Source: Cohnella candidum
GTDB taxonomy: Bacteria > Bacillota > Bacilli > Paenibacillales > Paenibacillaceae
Direction: 5' to 3'
Assembly: GCF_003713065.1 (NCBI RefSeq)
Contig: NZ_CP033433.1
Location: 2,729,001 to 2,793,000, forward strand
Length of the DNA: 64,000 bases
Shown here: positions 25,294-34,344 of the stretch, in pieces
Numbering within the stretch: the first letter of the stretch is position 1
Layout of the letters: every line of letters begins with the position of its first letter
Position numbers and translations under genes: made by a program
The notes under the pieces: generated by a model
Seen by the model: the letters and a program-made list of their open reading frames with translations, nothing else
Databases searched by the model: none
What the model was told of the DNA's origin: nothing

Positions 25294-25839
25294 TTATCCT
25301 CGAAGAAACAGACCTCCCGCTGCCAAAGCCAGTAAAATTCCCCAAACGGCGTTAACCTGATAGTACTGGACGAGCACGAAAAAAAACGCCCCGATTAGAA
25401 ACGGGAGAAACGCGGCGGCACCTGGTACCGGTTTAAACATGTACTTGGCGAAATCGTAGGCGAGCATGGCCATCATGACGAAAATGACGGGCTGAATGCC
25501 GCGGATCATGCCCTTAATGATCGGGTTACCGGTCAGCTTCAGCATGACGCCCGCCAGCAAAATCATGACGAGGGCGGTCGGGAGAACGACGGCGATCAGC
25601 GCCGCCGCGGCTCCTGCCCAACCGGCGACCTTAAAACCGATATAGGCGGCGAGTTTGGTGGCGATAGGGCCCGGCAAAGCGTTGCCGAACGCCAGAGCCT
25701 GCCCGAAGTCGTCGGACGTGAGCCAGCGGTACCGCCCGACCACCTGGTGCTCGTACAACGGGATGATCGACGGACCGCCGCCGTAGCCGAGCAGCGTGGC
25801 GGTACCGAACGCGAGAAACAGATGCCATAGTTTTAACAC
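25294..25839 (-). CDS. CHR-family (chromate) transporter, half-size
   Basis: 181 residues from GTG 25839 with about 5-6 membrane segments. It has the family motifs FGTATLLGYGGGPSIIP, ALAFGNALPGPIATKLAAYIG and VLPTALVM. GTG 25839 has AAAGGCGGG at good distance, and the alternative upstream start overlaps the FAH gene. Half-size CHR proteins usually come as tandem pairs that function together; here only one is present. It is the last gene of the GGT-amidase-FAH operon, so it may export or import an organic anion from that pathway rather than chromate. Confidence 0.82.
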   Translation of the reverse strand: MLKLWHLFLAFGTATLLGYGGGPSIIPLYEHQVVGRYRWLTSDDFGQALAFGNALPGPIATKLAAYIGFKVAGWAGAAAALIAVVLPTALVMILLAGVMLKLTGNPIIKGMIRGIQPVIFVMMAMLAYDFAKYMFKPVPGAAAFLPFLIGAFFFVLVQYYQVNAVWGILLALAAGGLFLRG

Positions 25840-25873
25840 AGGGAACCCGCCTTTCTTCCGCGGTAATGGTGGT

Positions 25874-26740
25874 TCAAGATTCTTCAATAACCGGGTTCGC
25901 GAGCGGCCGCAATCCGAAGATGCGGCACTCCGCCGTATCCCCGCCTTGCAGGGGAACCGAGCCCGGCGTTCCCGTCAGGATAACGTCGCCCGGGAGCAGC
26001 GTCATGAAAGAGGACAAGAAAGAGACAAGGAAAGGAATCGGATAGATCATTCGATCCGCCGCACTCGCATGGATCGTTCGTCCGTTTAACGCGGTCTCTA
26101 CGGTCCATCGTTCCGGCAGCGGAAATTCGTCCGGCGTCGCCACCTCGGGACCGAAGGCGAAGAAGGTGTCGAAGCTTTTGGATCGGCCAAGAAACCGGGG
26201 ACTCCTCGCATGGATGTCGGAAGCGGTCATGTCGAGCGCGGGCGCGAAGCCGGCAACGAAGTCCATCGCTTCCGATTCCGCCGCCCCTTTGCAGGTGCGG
26301 CCGATGATGACCGCGATTTCCGCTTCGGCGGATATCCGACCGGCATTCGCGGGCAGCCGGATCGCTTCGCCGGGCCCGATGAGGCTGGTATCCGGCTTCA
26401 TAAAGCAGATCGGTTCACCGTCCGCGGGCACTACCGCCATCTCCTCCGCTTTCTCCCGGTAGTTGGCGCCGATGCCCCAAATTTTGCGGGGATGCCGATA
26501 AGGGGCAGCGAACGGCGCCTGGTCGAACGGAATCGCGTCTGCCTCTTGGAGCGCTAGGGAAGCGGCGGACCGGCACCAGGCCGCCAACTCCGCAAACTCG
26601 CCATTCCCAAGCAGGTCGAATAGCCGGGTACTCCAGGATCGTCCCGCGATCCTGTTCACGGCCGCGACCGTTACCCAGCCCGCTTCCGTCCGGATCGCCG
26701 TCTGTTCGCCGCCGGCTAGCTTCAAAGTCGCGATTCTCAA
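25874..26740 (-). CDS. Fumarylacetoacetate hydrolase (FAH) family enzyme
   Basis: 288 residues from TTG 26740, which overlaps the amidase stop as TTGA. The C-terminal two thirds is the FAH fold: KIWGIGANYREKAEEM, ISAEAEIAVIIGRTCKG with the metal-binding glutamates, GFAPALDMTASD, and GDVILTGTPGSV. Members hydrolyse or decarboxylate C-C bonds of beta-keto acids, and some are annotated as ureidoglycolate lyases. Together with the operon and the nearby purine locus, that possibility is worth considering, but the substrate cannot be read from the sequence. Confidence 0.83.
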   Translation of the reverse strand: MRIATLKLAGGEQTAIRTEAGWVTVAAVNRIAGRSWSTRLFDLLGNGEFAELAAWCRSAASLALQEADAIPFDQAPFAAPYRHPRKIWGIGANYREKAEEMAVVPADGEPICFMKPDTSLIGPGEAIRLPANAGRISAEAEIAVIIGRTCKGAAESEAMDFVAGFAPALDMTASDIHARSPRFLGRSKSFDTFFAFGPEVATPDEFPLPERWTVETALNGRTIHASAADRMIYPIPFLVSFLSSFMTLLPGDVILTGTPGSVPLQGGDTAECRIFGLRPLANPVIEES

Positions 26741-27963
26741 ACGCTCCGCCCCGCTCTCCCCGCGATTTCGCGCACCCACCGCAGCAGCCGGACGTCCTGC
26801 CCGCGTCCCGCGATAAAGGACACGCCGACCGGCAGGCCGTCGGCCGTTCCCGCGGGAATCGTGACCTGCGGAAGGCCCGTCATGCCGGCCAGGCAGCAAA
26901 TCTGCATGACCCTCGAGCGAATACGGCCGATCGCTTCGCCCGATTGGCCTTTTGCCGGAGCGACGCAGGGCACGGTGGGCAGCACGAGCAAGCCGTCTTC
27001 GCCGATCAGCGCTTCCACCCGCGCCGTCACTTCTCGTTTAGCGGCTTGATGCTTCCGGTAATCCTCCGGGGTGATCGTTGCCGCCCAAGCGAAGCGTTCC
27101 GCGATGTCCGGCCCGAAGAGGGGACGTTCCCGCCCGATCCACTCGCCGTGGGTTTGCCAGATTTCGAAACCTTGGATCGCGCGGAACGAGTCGGCCAATG
27201 CCGCCAAGCCGCCGGGAACGGCTTCAACCCATTCCCGGCCGCGATCTCCCGGCCACTCGAACGCGGCCATGCCCGCAAGCAATCCCGCTTCGACTTCGGG
27301 TTCCGCCAAATCCCAGGCTTCCTTCACGTGAAGCCATCTGGAAAAACCGCCGCTCTCTTGCGGAAAGGCCGGCGGCGGAAGCAAAGCCAGCCCCGCCTCG
27401 AGCAGCACGCCGGGGTCGCGGGACATCCAGCCGACCGTATCGAAGACCGGAGCGAGCGGGATGACGCCTCGGACGGAGACGGCGCCGTGCGTCGGGCGGA
27501 TGCCGTAAACGCCGCAGTACGACGAGGGAACGCGGACGGAGCCGCCGGTGTCCGTCCCCAAAGCGAAATCCGTCAAGGCCGCGGCCGCCGCTACTGCCGA
27601 GCCGCTGGATGAACCGCCCGGCAAGCGATCCGGCGCCCTCGGATTGACCGGCGTGCCGAAGTGGAAGTTTTCGCCGTTTAAGCTGTACATGAGTTCGTCC
27701 GTATGCGTAATGCCTTTCAGCTTCGCGCCGTGCCGAAGCAGCGAATCGACGGCATCGGCGTTATCCGCGGAAGGCCCATGGCTCCGATGCCAGTCCGGGT
27801 TTCCGGCAGTGTTTGCCCATCCTTGCAGCGCGAATACGTCCTTTACCGAAAACGTCAGCCCGTCAAGACGCCCCGTTGCAGCGGGTTCGAGCGAGAAATC
27901 CTCTTTGACATAGGCGTTCCATGCGTCGGGCACGTCGTTCCCCACCTTCCTCTCGTTTACCAT
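26737..27963 (-). CDS. Amidase-signature hydrolase
   Basis: 408 residues. Amidase signature family with the Ser-cisSer-Lys triad readable as K41 (LTFSVKDVF), S118 (GGSSSGSA) and S142 (GTDTGGSVR). Related enzymes include AtzF allophanate hydrolase, GatA and the HpxY-type amidases of purine loci. ATG 27963 was chosen because GGAGGG lies eight bases before it. The start overlaps the end of the GGT-like gene by seven bases (ATGGTAA), and its stop overlaps the FAH start. A role in releasing ammonia from oxalurate or another ureide is inferred from the neighbours. Confidence 0.85.
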   Translation of the reverse strand: MVNERKVGNDVPDAWNAYVKEDFSLEPAATGRLDGLTFSVKDVFALQGWANTAGNPDWHRSHGPSADNADAVDSLLRHGAKLKGITHTDELMYSLNGENFHFGTPVNPRAPDRLPGGSSSGSAVAAAAALTDFALGTDTGGSVRVPSSYCGVYGIRPTHGAVSVRGVIPLAPVFDTVGWMSRDPGVLLEAGLALLPPPAFPQESGGFSRWLHVKEAWDLAEPEVEAGLLAGMAAFEWPGDRGREWVEAVPGGLAALADSFRAIQGFEIWQTHGEWIGRERPLFGPDIAERFAWAATITPEDYRKHQAAKREVTARVEALIGEDGLLVLPTVPCVAPAKGQSGEAIGRIRSRVMQICCLAGMTGLPQVTIPAGTADGLPVGVSFIAGRGQDVRLLRWVREIAGRAGRSV

Positions 27964-29537
27964 CCCGCGCACCCTCCGTCGGCGCGGGGATCCGCGCCGC
28001 CGTAACGCGTTCCGTCGTCTCCTATCAGGATCGCCTGCGCATGGCCGACGATGCCGTCGAATGCTCCTACGGTTCTCACTTCATGACCCGCCGACGCAAG
28101 CGCCATGGCTACGTCCGCGCCGAATCTCGCTTCCAGTTTCAGCTCCTGCGTTTTCGCTCCCCACGTGCGTCCCCACACCCAGCGCGGCGCGTCGATCGCC
28201 GCCTGCGGATCCAGCCCGTAGTCGACCATCCGGGTCAGCAGGGCCGATTGCGTCTGCGGCTGCCCTTCCCCGCCCTGCGTGCCGTAAAGGATGTAAGGCT
28301 TGCCCTCTCTGCAGGCCATGGCGGGCATCAACGTGTGGAAGGTCCGCTTCCGCGGCTTGAGCGCATTGACGTGGCTCGGATCCAGCGAGAAGAACGAGCC
28401 GCGGTTTTGGAGCAGGATGCCGGTGTCTCCCGCGGTCACCCCGGAGCCGAATTCGAAATACAGGCTCTGGATGAACGAAACCGCGTTTCCTTCGCCGTCT
28501 ACGACCGCGGCGTACGCGGTATCGCTGCCGACCGGCCGGGAGACGGATGGCGACGCGCGGCGCAAGTCGATGCTGGCCGCGAGCTCGGCGCAATAATCGG
28601 CGGAAACGAGCGCGCCCACGGGAATGTCGGCAAACGCGGGGTCGGTCAGCACGCGGTCCCGGTCGCGGAACGCCATCTTCGCCGCCTCCACCAGCAAGTG
28701 GACATATTCGTACGAGCCGTGCTCAATGCCGCTCAGGTCAAACGACTCCAGCATCTGAGGAATCATGATGCCGGTGAAGCCTTGCGAATTGGGCGGTACC
28801 TGGAACAATTCCAGCCCCCGGTAGCTCCCGCGGACGGGTTCCGTCCATTCGCCCGCGTGGTCCGCGAAATCTTCCGCACGAAGCAGCCCGCCGTTCTTCT
28901 CCATGAAAACCGAGATCGAGCGGGCGATTTCGCCTTTGTAAAAAGCGTCGCGCCCTCCCGCCGCCAGCTTGCGAAGCGTGTCTGCCAATTGCCGCTGGAG
29001 GAACCGTTCTCCTTGCCTCGGGGGCACTCCTTCCGGTACGAAGATCTCGGAAGTGATTGCCGTGCCGCGCAGCAGCTCGAACCTTTCGGCCGTGTTGCGG
29101 GCTTGGTCCGGCGACAACGGAAACCCGTGAGATGCGCAGCGGATGGCCGGTTCCAAAGCTTCCGCGAGGGAAAGCCTGCCGTACTCGCGCTGCACGGCTT
29201 CCCAGCCGTCCGCCATGCCGGGCACCGTGATGGCGCTTCGAATGCCGCGCAGCGGGATTCCGCTTTCGCCGTCGAAGGCTTGGCGGGAGGCGAGGCCAGC
29301 GGATCTGCCGCTCGCGTTGTAAGCGCGGACGGCGCGATCGGCCCCGCTGTACGTCAGCCAAAACGCATCACCGCCCAAGCCGGTCATGTGCGGATACACG
29401 ACGGCCAAACAAGCGCTGACGGCGACCGCCGCATCGAAAGCGTTGCCTCCCCGGCGCAGCGTTTCGGCTCCCGCTTGGGATGCCAGCGCATGGGGACTGA
29501 CGACCATCGCTTCTTTGCCTGCCGCGGAACGATTCAT
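27957..29537 (-). CDS. Gamma-glutamyltransferase-family Ntn hydrolase (possible HpxW-like oxamate amidohydrolase)
   Basis: 526 residues. GGT fold with GLGGDAFW near residue 53, PGMADGWEAV, and the autoprocessing/catalytic threonine T340 in GSDTAYAAVVD; the C-terminal half has GGEGQPQTQ. There is no signal peptide, so it is cytoplasmic, unlike classical GGT. Klebsiella HpxW, an oxamate amidohydrolase of urate degradation, is a GGT homologue of the same length with its nucleophile near 334 and is also encoded beside an amidase. That match and the adjoining purine locus favour an HpxW-like role, but a cytosolic peptide or glutathione hydrolase remains possible. It is the first gene of a four-gene operon. 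Confidence 0.82.
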   Translation of the reverse strand: MNRSAAGKEAMVVSPHALASQAGAETLRRGGNAFDAAVAVSACLAVVYPHMTGLGGDAFWLTYSGADRAVRAYNASGRSAGLASRQAFDGESGIPLRGIRSAITVPGMADGWEAVQREYGRLSLAEALEPAIRCASHGFPLSPDQARNTAERFELLRGTAITSEIFVPEGVPPRQGERFLQRQLADTLRKLAAGGRDAFYKGEIARSISVFMEKNGGLLRAEDFADHAGEWTEPVRGSYRGLELFQVPPNSQGFTGIMIPQMLESFDLSGIEHGSYEYVHLLVEAAKMAFRDRDRVLTDPAFADIPVGALVSADYCAELAASIDLRRASPSVSRPVGSDTAYAAVVDGEGNAVSFIQSLYFEFGSGVTAGDTGILLQNRGSFFSLDPSHVNALKPRKRTFHTLMPAMACREGKPYILYGTQGGEGQPQTQSALLTRMVDYGLDPQAAIDAPRWVWGRTWGAKTQELKLEARFGADVAMALASAGHEVRTVGAFDGIVGHAQAILIGDDGTRYGGADPRADGGCAGW

Positions 29538-29687
29538 ACGGCCAGCCCCTCTCCGTGTTCGGGATGTTGATAACCCGAATATTAGGGGCGCCGCGCGATC
29601 CCGGTCAACGAATCCCGCGCAAGCTTGTGGACGATGATGAAATTATCCGGTCTCCGTTGTTCCGCGAACCAAACGCGGACAGAGAAA

Positions 29688-29714
29688 AAGCCCATGGCTC
29701 GCAGGCCATGGGCT
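29688..29714 (-). terminator. Intrinsic terminator of the 33-residue gene
   Basis: An 11-bp stem, AAGCCCATGGC with its complement and a 5-nt loop, followed on the minus strand by a T-rich run (TTTTTCTC). Confidence 0.85.
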
Positions 29715-29751
29715 TCCTCGAACGGAACGTCGCTCCGTTTTCAAAAATGTC

Positions 29752-29853
29752 TTACTTCGATTTCTTCTTGGCGGCCGACCGACCCTGCTTCTTGGGATCG
29801 TCAGACGGCGGCGCGGCGCGCTGGGAACCGTTCGGTTTGATTTCGTCGCTCAC
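29752..29853 (-). CDS. 33-residue hydrophilic small protein
   Basis: A GTG start at 29853 is preceded by AAAGGAGAGTG with eight bases of spacing, and a strong terminator follows about 40 bp after the stop, so this looks like a genuine independent small gene. The peptide begins MSDEIKPNGSQRAAPP and ends in the basic tail GRSAAKKKSK. It has no hydrophobic segment. I recognise no family. The acidic start and lysine-rich end would fit a nucleic-acid-associated or small spore-type protein, but nothing in the sequence proves it. It occupies the 389-bp gap between the GGT operon and the methyltransferase gene. Confidence 0.65.
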   Translation of the reverse strand: MSDEIKPNGSQRAAPPSDDPKKQGRSAAKKKSK

Positions 29854-29926
29854 GAGGTCACTCTCCTTTCCGTAAGATCACGTTCATTATTCGTCATGAT
29901 CTGGAAATTCATTACAAGCGGGTTCA

Positions 29927-30964
29927 TTACCGAGGACGCGCCACGATCCCGTTATGGGCCTTGATATAACCATGCCGCAAAATCTCGAATCCGCCTTCGT
30001 ACACGTACAGCCCCATTTGCCGGATATCCATCAGCTCGCGGTACGTATGGTTCATGACGTCGGCCATGACCGTGTAGAACAGCTTGGATTTCCATTGCAG
30101 CCGCGGCGTCGTCATGATCGCGTACCCGCCGGGCTTCAGGAATTTGCGGTGCCAGTCCAGCGCTTCCGCTTTAAACTCGTCCGGAAAATGCTCCAGCAAC
30201 CCGACGCTGAGCACGACGTCGAACTCCTTCCCGAAAGGAAGATTGCGGATATCGTCGACCTCGTAATGGATGTTCATCTGGTTTTTGTGCCATACGCGGG
30301 GAAGCCCGGTGCGGGAGTTCATACCCAGGAAAGGATAACGGTCCGGAAAATGCCCGAAGCGGTCCGTCCGGCAAAAATCGTCGTAATCGACCATCACGAT
30401 CTCGCCTTCCGGATACATGGCGTGAAGCTGCATCGCCTCGTAGCCTTCCGCCGCCCCAAGGAACAGGATGCGCGGCTTGTTCAGGTCGAGACCCTCGAAC
30501 AGCGCCCGCTTGCCCCTCGGATCCCAGACGCCGTCTTGGACCCGATGGACGTAGTTCCAGAACGACAGCCGGACCGTTTCTCCGAGCGCCTCCTTCACTT
30601 CATGCCAATGAAACCGCGCCAGATGCTTCCGCAGCTCCTTTTTCGAATCCGCCAGCGCTCCCGGCACGTCCTTGACGAACCATTCGTGGAATGATCGGTT
30701 GAAAAATTCCCATGAGGTTTTGACGGTCATCTCCCCGTGGTCCCGTTCCCATTCCTGCTTGGATTTAGCCACGGTTCTGACTTCGTAGGGCTTGCCGATC
30801 TGCTTCCATGTTAACTGGGACCAGTCGGCCACCACATTGGCGTTGATGAACGCATCCAACTCTTCGTTCTGCGGATTTCTTAAATCGACCCGATAACTCG
30901 GCAACAATTCGGTTTTGCCGAAGTCTTCTTCCGTATAAAAAGGTACTTCTTGCGCTTGTTCCAT
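29927..30964 (-). CDS. SAM-dependent methyltransferase, class I
   Basis: 345 residues. The N-terminal 150 residues are an unassigned helical region (WEFFNRSFHEWFVKD). The Rossmann methyltransferase domain follows, with motif I ILFLGAAEGYEAM, an acidic residue at the end of strand 2 (VMVDYDD) and FDVVLSVGLLEHFPDEF. The substrate is unknown. ATG 30964 has GGGAGG nine bases upstream; the earlier in-frame ATG at 30982 has none. It is a single-gene unit. The 350-bp region upstream holds three ATGCAAAA-like motifs. Confidence 0.83.
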   Translation of the reverse strand: MEQAQEVPFYTEEDFGKTELLPSYRVDLRNPQNEELDAFINANVVADWSQLTWKQIGKPYEVRTVAKSKQEWERDHGEMTVKTSWEFFNRSFHEWFVKDVPGALADSKKELRKHLARFHWHEVKEALGETVRLSFWNYVHRVQDGVWDPRGKRALFEGLDLNKPRILFLGAAEGYEAMQLHAMYPEGEIVMVDYDDFCRTDRFGHFPDRYPFLGMNSRTGLPRVWHKNQMNIHYEVDDIRNLPFGKEFDVVLSVGLLEHFPDEFKAEALDWHRKFLKPGGYAIMTTPRLQWKSKLFYTVMADVMNHTYRELMDIRQMGLYVYEGGFEILRHGYIKAHNGIVARPR

Positions 30965-31054
30965 CTGCTGTATGCCTCCCATATCTCGAAAGCGGTTACA
31001 ACTTCATCATAAACGCGCCGCCCCGGGCAGGCAACCTTCATACTATCGGAATAG

Positions 31055-31179
31055 ATGCAAAAGTACATCTTTTCCAAGCCGGTCATGTGGTGGGGGAACA
31101 AGGGATGCAAAAATGCAGGTTTTTTCGGCAAAACCCATGAACCGAGAAGACAAGACAAGAAATAAATGCATAATTGCAT
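31055..31179. other. A+T-rich upstream region of the methyltransferase gene with repeated ATGCA motifs
   Basis: ATGCAAAA occurs at 31055-31062 and 31105-31112, where it continues as ATGCAAAAATGCA. ATGCA-TAAT-TGCAT, an inverted repeat, lies at 31166-31179. I see no gene in 30965-31272. The motifs may be operator half-sites. Confidence 0.35.
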
Positions 31180-31272
31180 GAATTCTTAGCAAAACACCGG
31201 ATTCATCAATAAATAACTGTACTTTAGCAGGCTTTATGGTCATGCGCGACTCGGCTGGCCGACATAAGTAAA

Positions 31273-31297
31273 AATCCCCGCCGGGTTGGCGGGGATT
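31273..31297 (-). terminator. Intrinsic terminator of the RND efflux gene
   Basis: A 10-bp G+C-rich stem, AATCCCCGCC with its complement and a 5-nt loop, followed by TTTTT on the minus strand. Confidence 0.9.
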
Positions 31298-31314
31298 CGA
31301 ATGTTTTGCTTGAA

Positions 31315-34296
31315 TCAGGCGTGATGCACGGCCGAGTCCGATAACGGCTCCGATTTATCGGATACCGCGAGGCTGTACAGCACGGGAACGATGAACAACG
31401 TCAGGAACGTCGACGTGGTCAGTCCGCCGATGACGACGACCGCCAAAGCCCGGGAGACGAGCCCGGCCTCGCTCGACAGCGCCAGCGGGAGCAAAGCGCC
31501 GATCGTCGCGATCGCGGTCATGAGAATTGGACGCACCCTCGTCGCGCCGGCTTCCAGCAAGGCTTCGTGTTTCGCCAAGCCCCGCCGCGCGTTGGCGCGC
31601 ACCCGCTCCACCAGCACGATCGCGTTCGTCACGACGATCCCGTTCAGCATCAGAAGACCGATCATGGCCGGCATGCCCACGGGTTCGCCGACGAGGAACA
31701 GGCCCGCCATCGCTCCGATGACCGAGAACGGAATCGCGGCCAGGATTACGATCGGCATTTTCCATTCACCGAACGCGAGCAGCATGACCATGTACACGAG
31801 AAACACGCTGATGCCGAGCGCGATGCCCATGTTGACGAAGCCGTCGTTCATTTCCTTCGAGGCGCCTTCCGATTTCCAGGTCACCCCGTCCGGCAGCTTC
31901 AGCGCGCGGATCGCCTTCTCGGCGTCGCCTGCCACTTTGCCGGAGTTGGTATCCGTGATCGTGCCCGACACCTGCAGGTATTCGGCCTGGTTGTAATGCG
32001 AGATCGTCGTCGGATTGACGACTTCCTTCACGGCACCGAGCTCTTTCAGCGGGACCGCCGTGCCGAGCGGCGTGGCGATCAACTGATCCTGCAGCGTTGC
32101 CGTCGTCGGCGTCCCACTCATCTGAACCGACAGCACCATGTCCGTGGTTTTGCCCTGGATCTGCGCTTTGCCGATTTCGCTGCCTTCCACGAGGTTATGA
32201 AGCGTCATCGACACCGTCGCCGGCGTGAGGCCATAAGCGGCTAGCTTGGATCGGTCGAAATCGACGGAGATTTCGGGTTTCTCCCCTTCGGCGGAATTCC
32301 GAACGTCGGCCAGGCCCGGTACGCTTTTGAGCGCTTCCGTCATTTGGTCCGCAGCCTGCTTGATTTTATCGATGTTCGGTCCGTTCACGATGATTTGCAT
32401 CCGGTTGCCGACGTTGATGCCTCCGACGCCGGCGAGCGTCACTTCGCGCGGCTCTTTCACCTGCTTGAACTTCTCCCGTAAATCCTGCGCCAATCCCTCG
32501 GTGTTCTGCGTCCCTTCCTTCACGGTAAACGACAGGCTGGCTGATTCCCCATAGACGTACGCGCCGACCCGGTCAACCTCCGCCCGGCTCCTGAGAATCT
32601 CCTCGATCTGCCTCGAGGCCTCGTTCGTGGAAGACAAGGCGGTTCCGATCGGCATTTTCACCGAGATGTTGTACGTCTTGACCTGCTCCGACGGCAGGAA
32701 GTTGAAGCCGAGCGACGGTACGAGAGCGACGCTTCCGATCAGCAATACCACTGCGAGCCCAAGCGTCATGAGCCGGTGGCCGAGCGCCCAGCGCAGCGCC
32801 GTGCGGTAAGACCGCTGAAGGCGGTTCTCGCGGTGTTCGGTATGCTTCAGCTTCAGCAGGGACAAGCGCGACAGCAGCGGAACGACGGATACCGCGACGA
32901 GCAGCGAGAACAGCAGCGAAATGACGATCGTCCAAGCGAGCGGGACGAAAAACTTCCCGACGATGCCCGGCACGAAAGCGAGCGGCAGGAAAACGGCGAC
33001 GGTCGTGAGCGTCGACGACGTGATCGCGGAGGAAACTTCCCGAGTACCCTGCTCCACCAGTTCGGCGTCGCGATCGCGAGACATCCGGACACGCCGGAAA
33101 ATGTTCTCGATGACGACGATCGAGTCGTCCACGACGCGTCCGATCGCGACGGCAATGCCGGCCAGCGTCATCATGTTCAGCGTGTAGCCGAGCTGCCTCA
33201 GCACCATGAACGAGGCGAACATCGACAGAGGGATCGACAGGATCGCGATCAGCGTCGAGCGGAGGTTACGCAGGAACAGCAGCGTGACGACGACCGCCAT
33301 GAGCGCCCCAAGAAGCACTTCGCGCAGCATTCCGTTTACCGAGTGCTCGATATCGACCGATTGGTCCAGCAGCACCTCGGTTTTCGCTCCAGCAGGGAGC
33401 GGCGACTTGGCGATCTCTTCTTTCACCTGTTTGGCGATCGCGACCGCGTCTTCGCCGCCCTTCGGTATGATCGAGAGCAAAATCGCGGGTTCCCCGTTGA
33501 GCCGGGTGTAGTCGGTGACCGGCGCTTCGTAAGCGACGTCGGCGATATCGCCGAGTTTCAGCCCCGGTACGGGAAGCGGCAGGCTGCCGACTTCTTCCGC
33601 CGATTGGAACGTCGACCCGGCGCGGATCGGCAGGGTCCGGTCCTGCGTATGCAGATCGCCGATCGGGATGGAAAGATTGAAGGCCCCGATCCAAGATTTC
33701 ACTTGGTCATACGACAATCGGTTCCGGGCCAAGTCGTCCGGACGAAGCCGGACGTACAGCTTCGTTTCCGCCTCGCCCCGGATGCTCACCTGCTCGATGC
33801 CCGGGATGCCGCGCATGGCCGGTGTCAGCGTATCCTCGACGTAATGCTGCAGTTCTTCCCGGCTGCCGCCGTAGAAAGCCGCTTCGTACACCTCGGCGTC
33901 CAGCCGCTCTTTTTGGAACGTCGGTTCGCCCGCGGTATCGGGAAGTTTGACTTTGGACACGGCGTCCCTCATCAGCTGTTCGGCTTTGTCCATATCGGTC
34001 GACATGCCGAATTCGATCGTGGACCAGAACACGTTCGGGTTCGCGCCCGTATACATGTTCACTTTGCCTTCGACGTTGGACAGCACCTGCTCGAGCGGCA
34101 GACCGATGTCGTTCATGACCTGGTCGGGCGAAGCGCCCGGATAAACGATGTTCATGTGCAAGTAAGGGATGCCGACGTTCGGGTATTTCTCCATTTTCAT
34201 CCCTTGGACCGAATAAAGGCCGCCTGCTATAAGCAGGACGATCATCATGAAAACGGCCACCGTATTGCGCATGCTGAAACGAATGACGGAAAGCAT
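31315..34296 (-). CDS. RND-family efflux transporter (AcrB/SwrC-like)
   Basis: 993 residues, in the range of Gram-positive RND pumps such as SwrC. The layout is the duplicated six-plus-six membrane-segment plan with two large extracytoplasmic loops. Visible motifs are the N-terminal SMRNTVAVFMMIVLLIAGG, GIAVAIGRVVDDSIVVIENIFRR containing the paired aspartates of the proton relay in TM4, and GIVVTNAIVLVERV in TM10. It is a proton-driven exporter of surfactants, drugs or lipids. No membrane-fusion protein gene is adjacent. ATG 34296 has TAGGAGAG upstream. The flavoprotein gene lies 48 bp upstream on the same strand. Confidence 0.92.
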   Translation of the reverse strand: MLSVIRFSMRNTVAVFMMIVLLIAGGLYSVQGMKMEKYPNVGIPYLHMNIVYPGASPDQVMNDIGLPLEQVLSNVEGKVNMYTGANPNVFWSTIEFGMSTDMDKAEQLMRDAVSKVKLPDTAGEPTFQKERLDAEVYEAAFYGGSREELQHYVEDTLTPAMRGIPGIEQVSIRGEAETKLYVRLRPDDLARNRLSYDQVKSWIGAFNLSIPIGDLHTQDRTLPIRAGSTFQSAEEVGSLPLPVPGLKLGDIADVAYEAPVTDYTRLNGEPAILLSIIPKGGEDAVAIAKQVKEEIAKSPLPAGAKTEVLLDQSVDIEHSVNGMLREVLLGALMAVVVTLLFLRNLRSTLIAILSIPLSMFASFMVLRQLGYTLNMMTLAGIAVAIGRVVDDSIVVIENIFRRVRMSRDRDAELVEQGTREVSSAITSSTLTTVAVFLPLAFVPGIVGKFFVPLAWTIVISLLFSLLVAVSVVPLLSRLSLLKLKHTEHRENRLQRSYRTALRWALGHRLMTLGLAVVLLIGSVALVPSLGFNFLPSEQVKTYNISVKMPIGTALSSTNEASRQIEEILRSRAEVDRVGAYVYGESASLSFTVKEGTQNTEGLAQDLREKFKQVKEPREVTLAGVGGINVGNRMQIIVNGPNIDKIKQAADQMTEALKSVPGLADVRNSAEGEKPEISVDFDRSKLAAYGLTPATVSMTLHNLVEGSEIGKAQIQGKTTDMVLSVQMSGTPTTATLQDQLIATPLGTAVPLKELGAVKEVVNPTTISHYNQAEYLQVSGTITDTNSGKVAGDAEKAIRALKLPDGVTWKSEGASKEMNDGFVNMGIALGISVFLVYMVMLLAFGEWKMPIVILAAIPFSVIGAMAGLFLVGEPVGMPAMIGLLMLNGIVVTNAIVLVERVRANARRGLAKHEALLEAGATRVRPILMTAIATIGALLPLALSSEAGLVSRALAVVVIGGLTTSTFLTLFIVPVLYSLAVSDKSEPLSDSAVHHA

Positions 34297-34344
34297 GTAA
34301 GGTTCTCTCCTATTCCAAAAATCTCTATAATTGCCGGGTACGCC

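Noticed and set aside
27957..29537. Classical secreted gamma-glutamyltranspeptidase
   Set aside because: No signal peptide, and the operon context points to a cytosolic catabolic hydrolase.
27921..29570. Long plus-strand open frame of 549 codons opposite the GGT-like gene
   Set aside because: Shadow of the GGT-like coding sequence; no ribosome binding site and no recognisable motif.
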